From Nostoc sp. CENA543 (lineage in GTDB: Bacteria > Cyanobacteriota > Cyanobacteriia > Cyanobacteriales > Nostocaceae): a stretch of DNA of 64,000 nucleotides. Within the stretch, counting starts at the first letter, position 1. Each line of letters begins with the position of its first letter. The notes beneath the pieces were generated by a model. That model saw nothing but the letters and a program-made list of their open reading frames with translations. It had not been told where the DNA came from and searched no databases. The position numbers and the translations under genes were made by a program. Of the stretch, positions 63,496-64,000 are shown one piece after another. The stretch is from contig NZ_CP023278.1 of the NCBI RefSeq assembly GCF_002896875.1, positions 5,588,501-5,652,500 on the forward strand, read 5' to 3'.

Positions 63496-64000
63496 ATGAG
63501 ACTCAGCACCCAGCACCCAGCACCGGCTAAACGCCGCGCTACCGCTAACAGCACTCAGCACTCACTCACCACTCAAAAACGTCCCATCGCAGTAGATTTG
63601 TTTGCGGGTGCGGGTGGAATGACCCTTGGTTTTGAGCAGGCTGGCTTTGATGTGTTGGCGGCGGTGGAAATTGACCCAATTCACTGTGCTACCCATGAGT
63701 TTAATTTTCCGTTCTGCACGGTGTTGTGTAAAAGTGTAGAACAGACGACTGGTTTGGAAATTAGGGAGCGATCGCTCATTGGTGATCAAGAAATAGATGC
63801 GGTAATTTGTGGTTCTCCCTGTCAAGGTTTTTCGTTGATGGGTAAACGGATTTTTGATGATCCCCGTAATTCTTTGGTGTTTCATTTTCATCGGTTGGTT
63901 TTAGAGTTACAACCAAAGTTTTTTGTAATGGAAAATGTTCGGGGAATTACCATTGGTGAACACAAACAAATCCTCAAACTATTAATTGATGAATTTAAAG
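63496..64000 (+). CDS. C5-cytosine DNA methyltransferase (3' end outside window)
   Basis: Only the first 168 codons are visible and the frame runs off the end. Motif I VDLFAGAGGMTLGFEQAG (SAM binding), motif IV with the catalytic Cys VICGSPCQGFSLMGK, and motif VI MENVRG are intact. ATG 63496 is the only start candidate after an in-frame TGA (63460-63462); the first ~28 residues (HPAPAKRRATANSTQHSLTT region) are translated from intergenic repeat DNA. It may be an orphan methylase or part of a restriction-modification system whose other part is outside the window. Confidence 0.92.
   Translation, partial: MRLSTQHPAPAKRRATANSTQHSLTTQKRPIAVDLFAGAGGMTLGFEQAGFDVLAAVEIDPIHCATHEFNFPFCTVLCKSVEQTTGLEIRERSLIGDQEIDAVICGSPCQGFSLMGKRIFDDPRNSLVFHFHRLVLELQPKFFVMENVRGITIGEHKQILKLLIDEFK
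63518..63554. repeat. Copy of the 37-bp GCTAAACGCC dispersed repeat inside a gene
   Basis: CAGCACCGGCTAAACGCCGC... is close to the identical copies at 23161-23197 and 28739-28775, here translated in frame as the methyltransferase N-terminal tail. Confidence 0.8.

Overview
The window is chromosomal DNA of a filamentous, heterocyst-type cyanobacterium (Nostoc/Anabaena/Trichormus group). Evidence: a complete beta-carboxysome operon beside a CO2-hydrating NDH-1 module, sulfolipid genes, a GAF-GAF-PAS adenylate cyclase of the CyaB1 type, an Omp85/lipid A operon, abundant HIP1 octamers (GCGATCGC), and many intergenic arrays of 7- to 9-bp tandem repeats typical of Nostocales. No tRNA, rRNA, CRISPR array or prophage was seen. 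One intact insertion sequence and two MITE-like elements are present.

Layout. 1-10.3 kb: end of a TPR-CHAT protease-like protein, a DUF1350 hydrolase-like protein, a degenerate histidine kinase, a secreted RNase T2, then a plus-strand run of DM13 lipoprotein, DUF4079 membrane protein, histidine kinase and MacB/DevA-type ABC ATPase. 10.3-11.5 kb: a gene-poor gap with a good promoter-like sequence. 11.5-18.5 kb: prs, a translationally coupled AAA+ / HD-hydrolase pair, LtrA, a small secreted protein and a channel-like RCK (TrkA-N) protein. 18.7-20.1 kb: an IS701-family element with matching ends and a 4-bp CTAT target duplication, inserted exactly at the stop codon of the CO2-hydration gene. 20.1-31.6 kb: inorganic-carbon cluster: chpX(cupB)-ndhD4-ndhF4 on the minus strand, divergent from ccmK2-ccmK1-ccmL-ccmM-ccmN-ccmO and the LysR regulator rbcR on the plus strand. 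31.8-48.8 kb: mixed housekeeping and hypothetical genes (MuiA-like, rpsU, HtrA/Deg protease, TauE-like, formamidase family, AIM24, pyruvyl transferase-like, UbiB kinase, M1 aminopeptidase with HEAT repeats, DUF3352). 48.9-51.9 kb: sqdB, a DUF4291 gene and sqdX. 52-63.3 kb: cyaB1, a small hypothetical gene, purC, bamA/omp85, lpxC, fabZ, lpxA, lpxB. 63.5 kb to the end: the start of a C5-cytosine DNA methyltransferase that runs off the window.

How genes work together. The carbon cluster pairs CO2 uptake (NdhF4/NdhD4 with the CO2-hydration subunit) with the carboxysome shell and scaffold that uses the resulting bicarbonate. CcmM carries a visible internal ribosome-binding site and GTG for its short Rubisco-binding form. 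SqdB and SqdX make sulfoquinovosyl diacylglycerol. BamA and the Lpx enzymes build the outer membrane. Repeat arrays fill most intergenic spaces and in several places supply start codons, C-terminal tails or an N-terminal tail of genes. Family assignments are from sequence reading alone; no database search was run.
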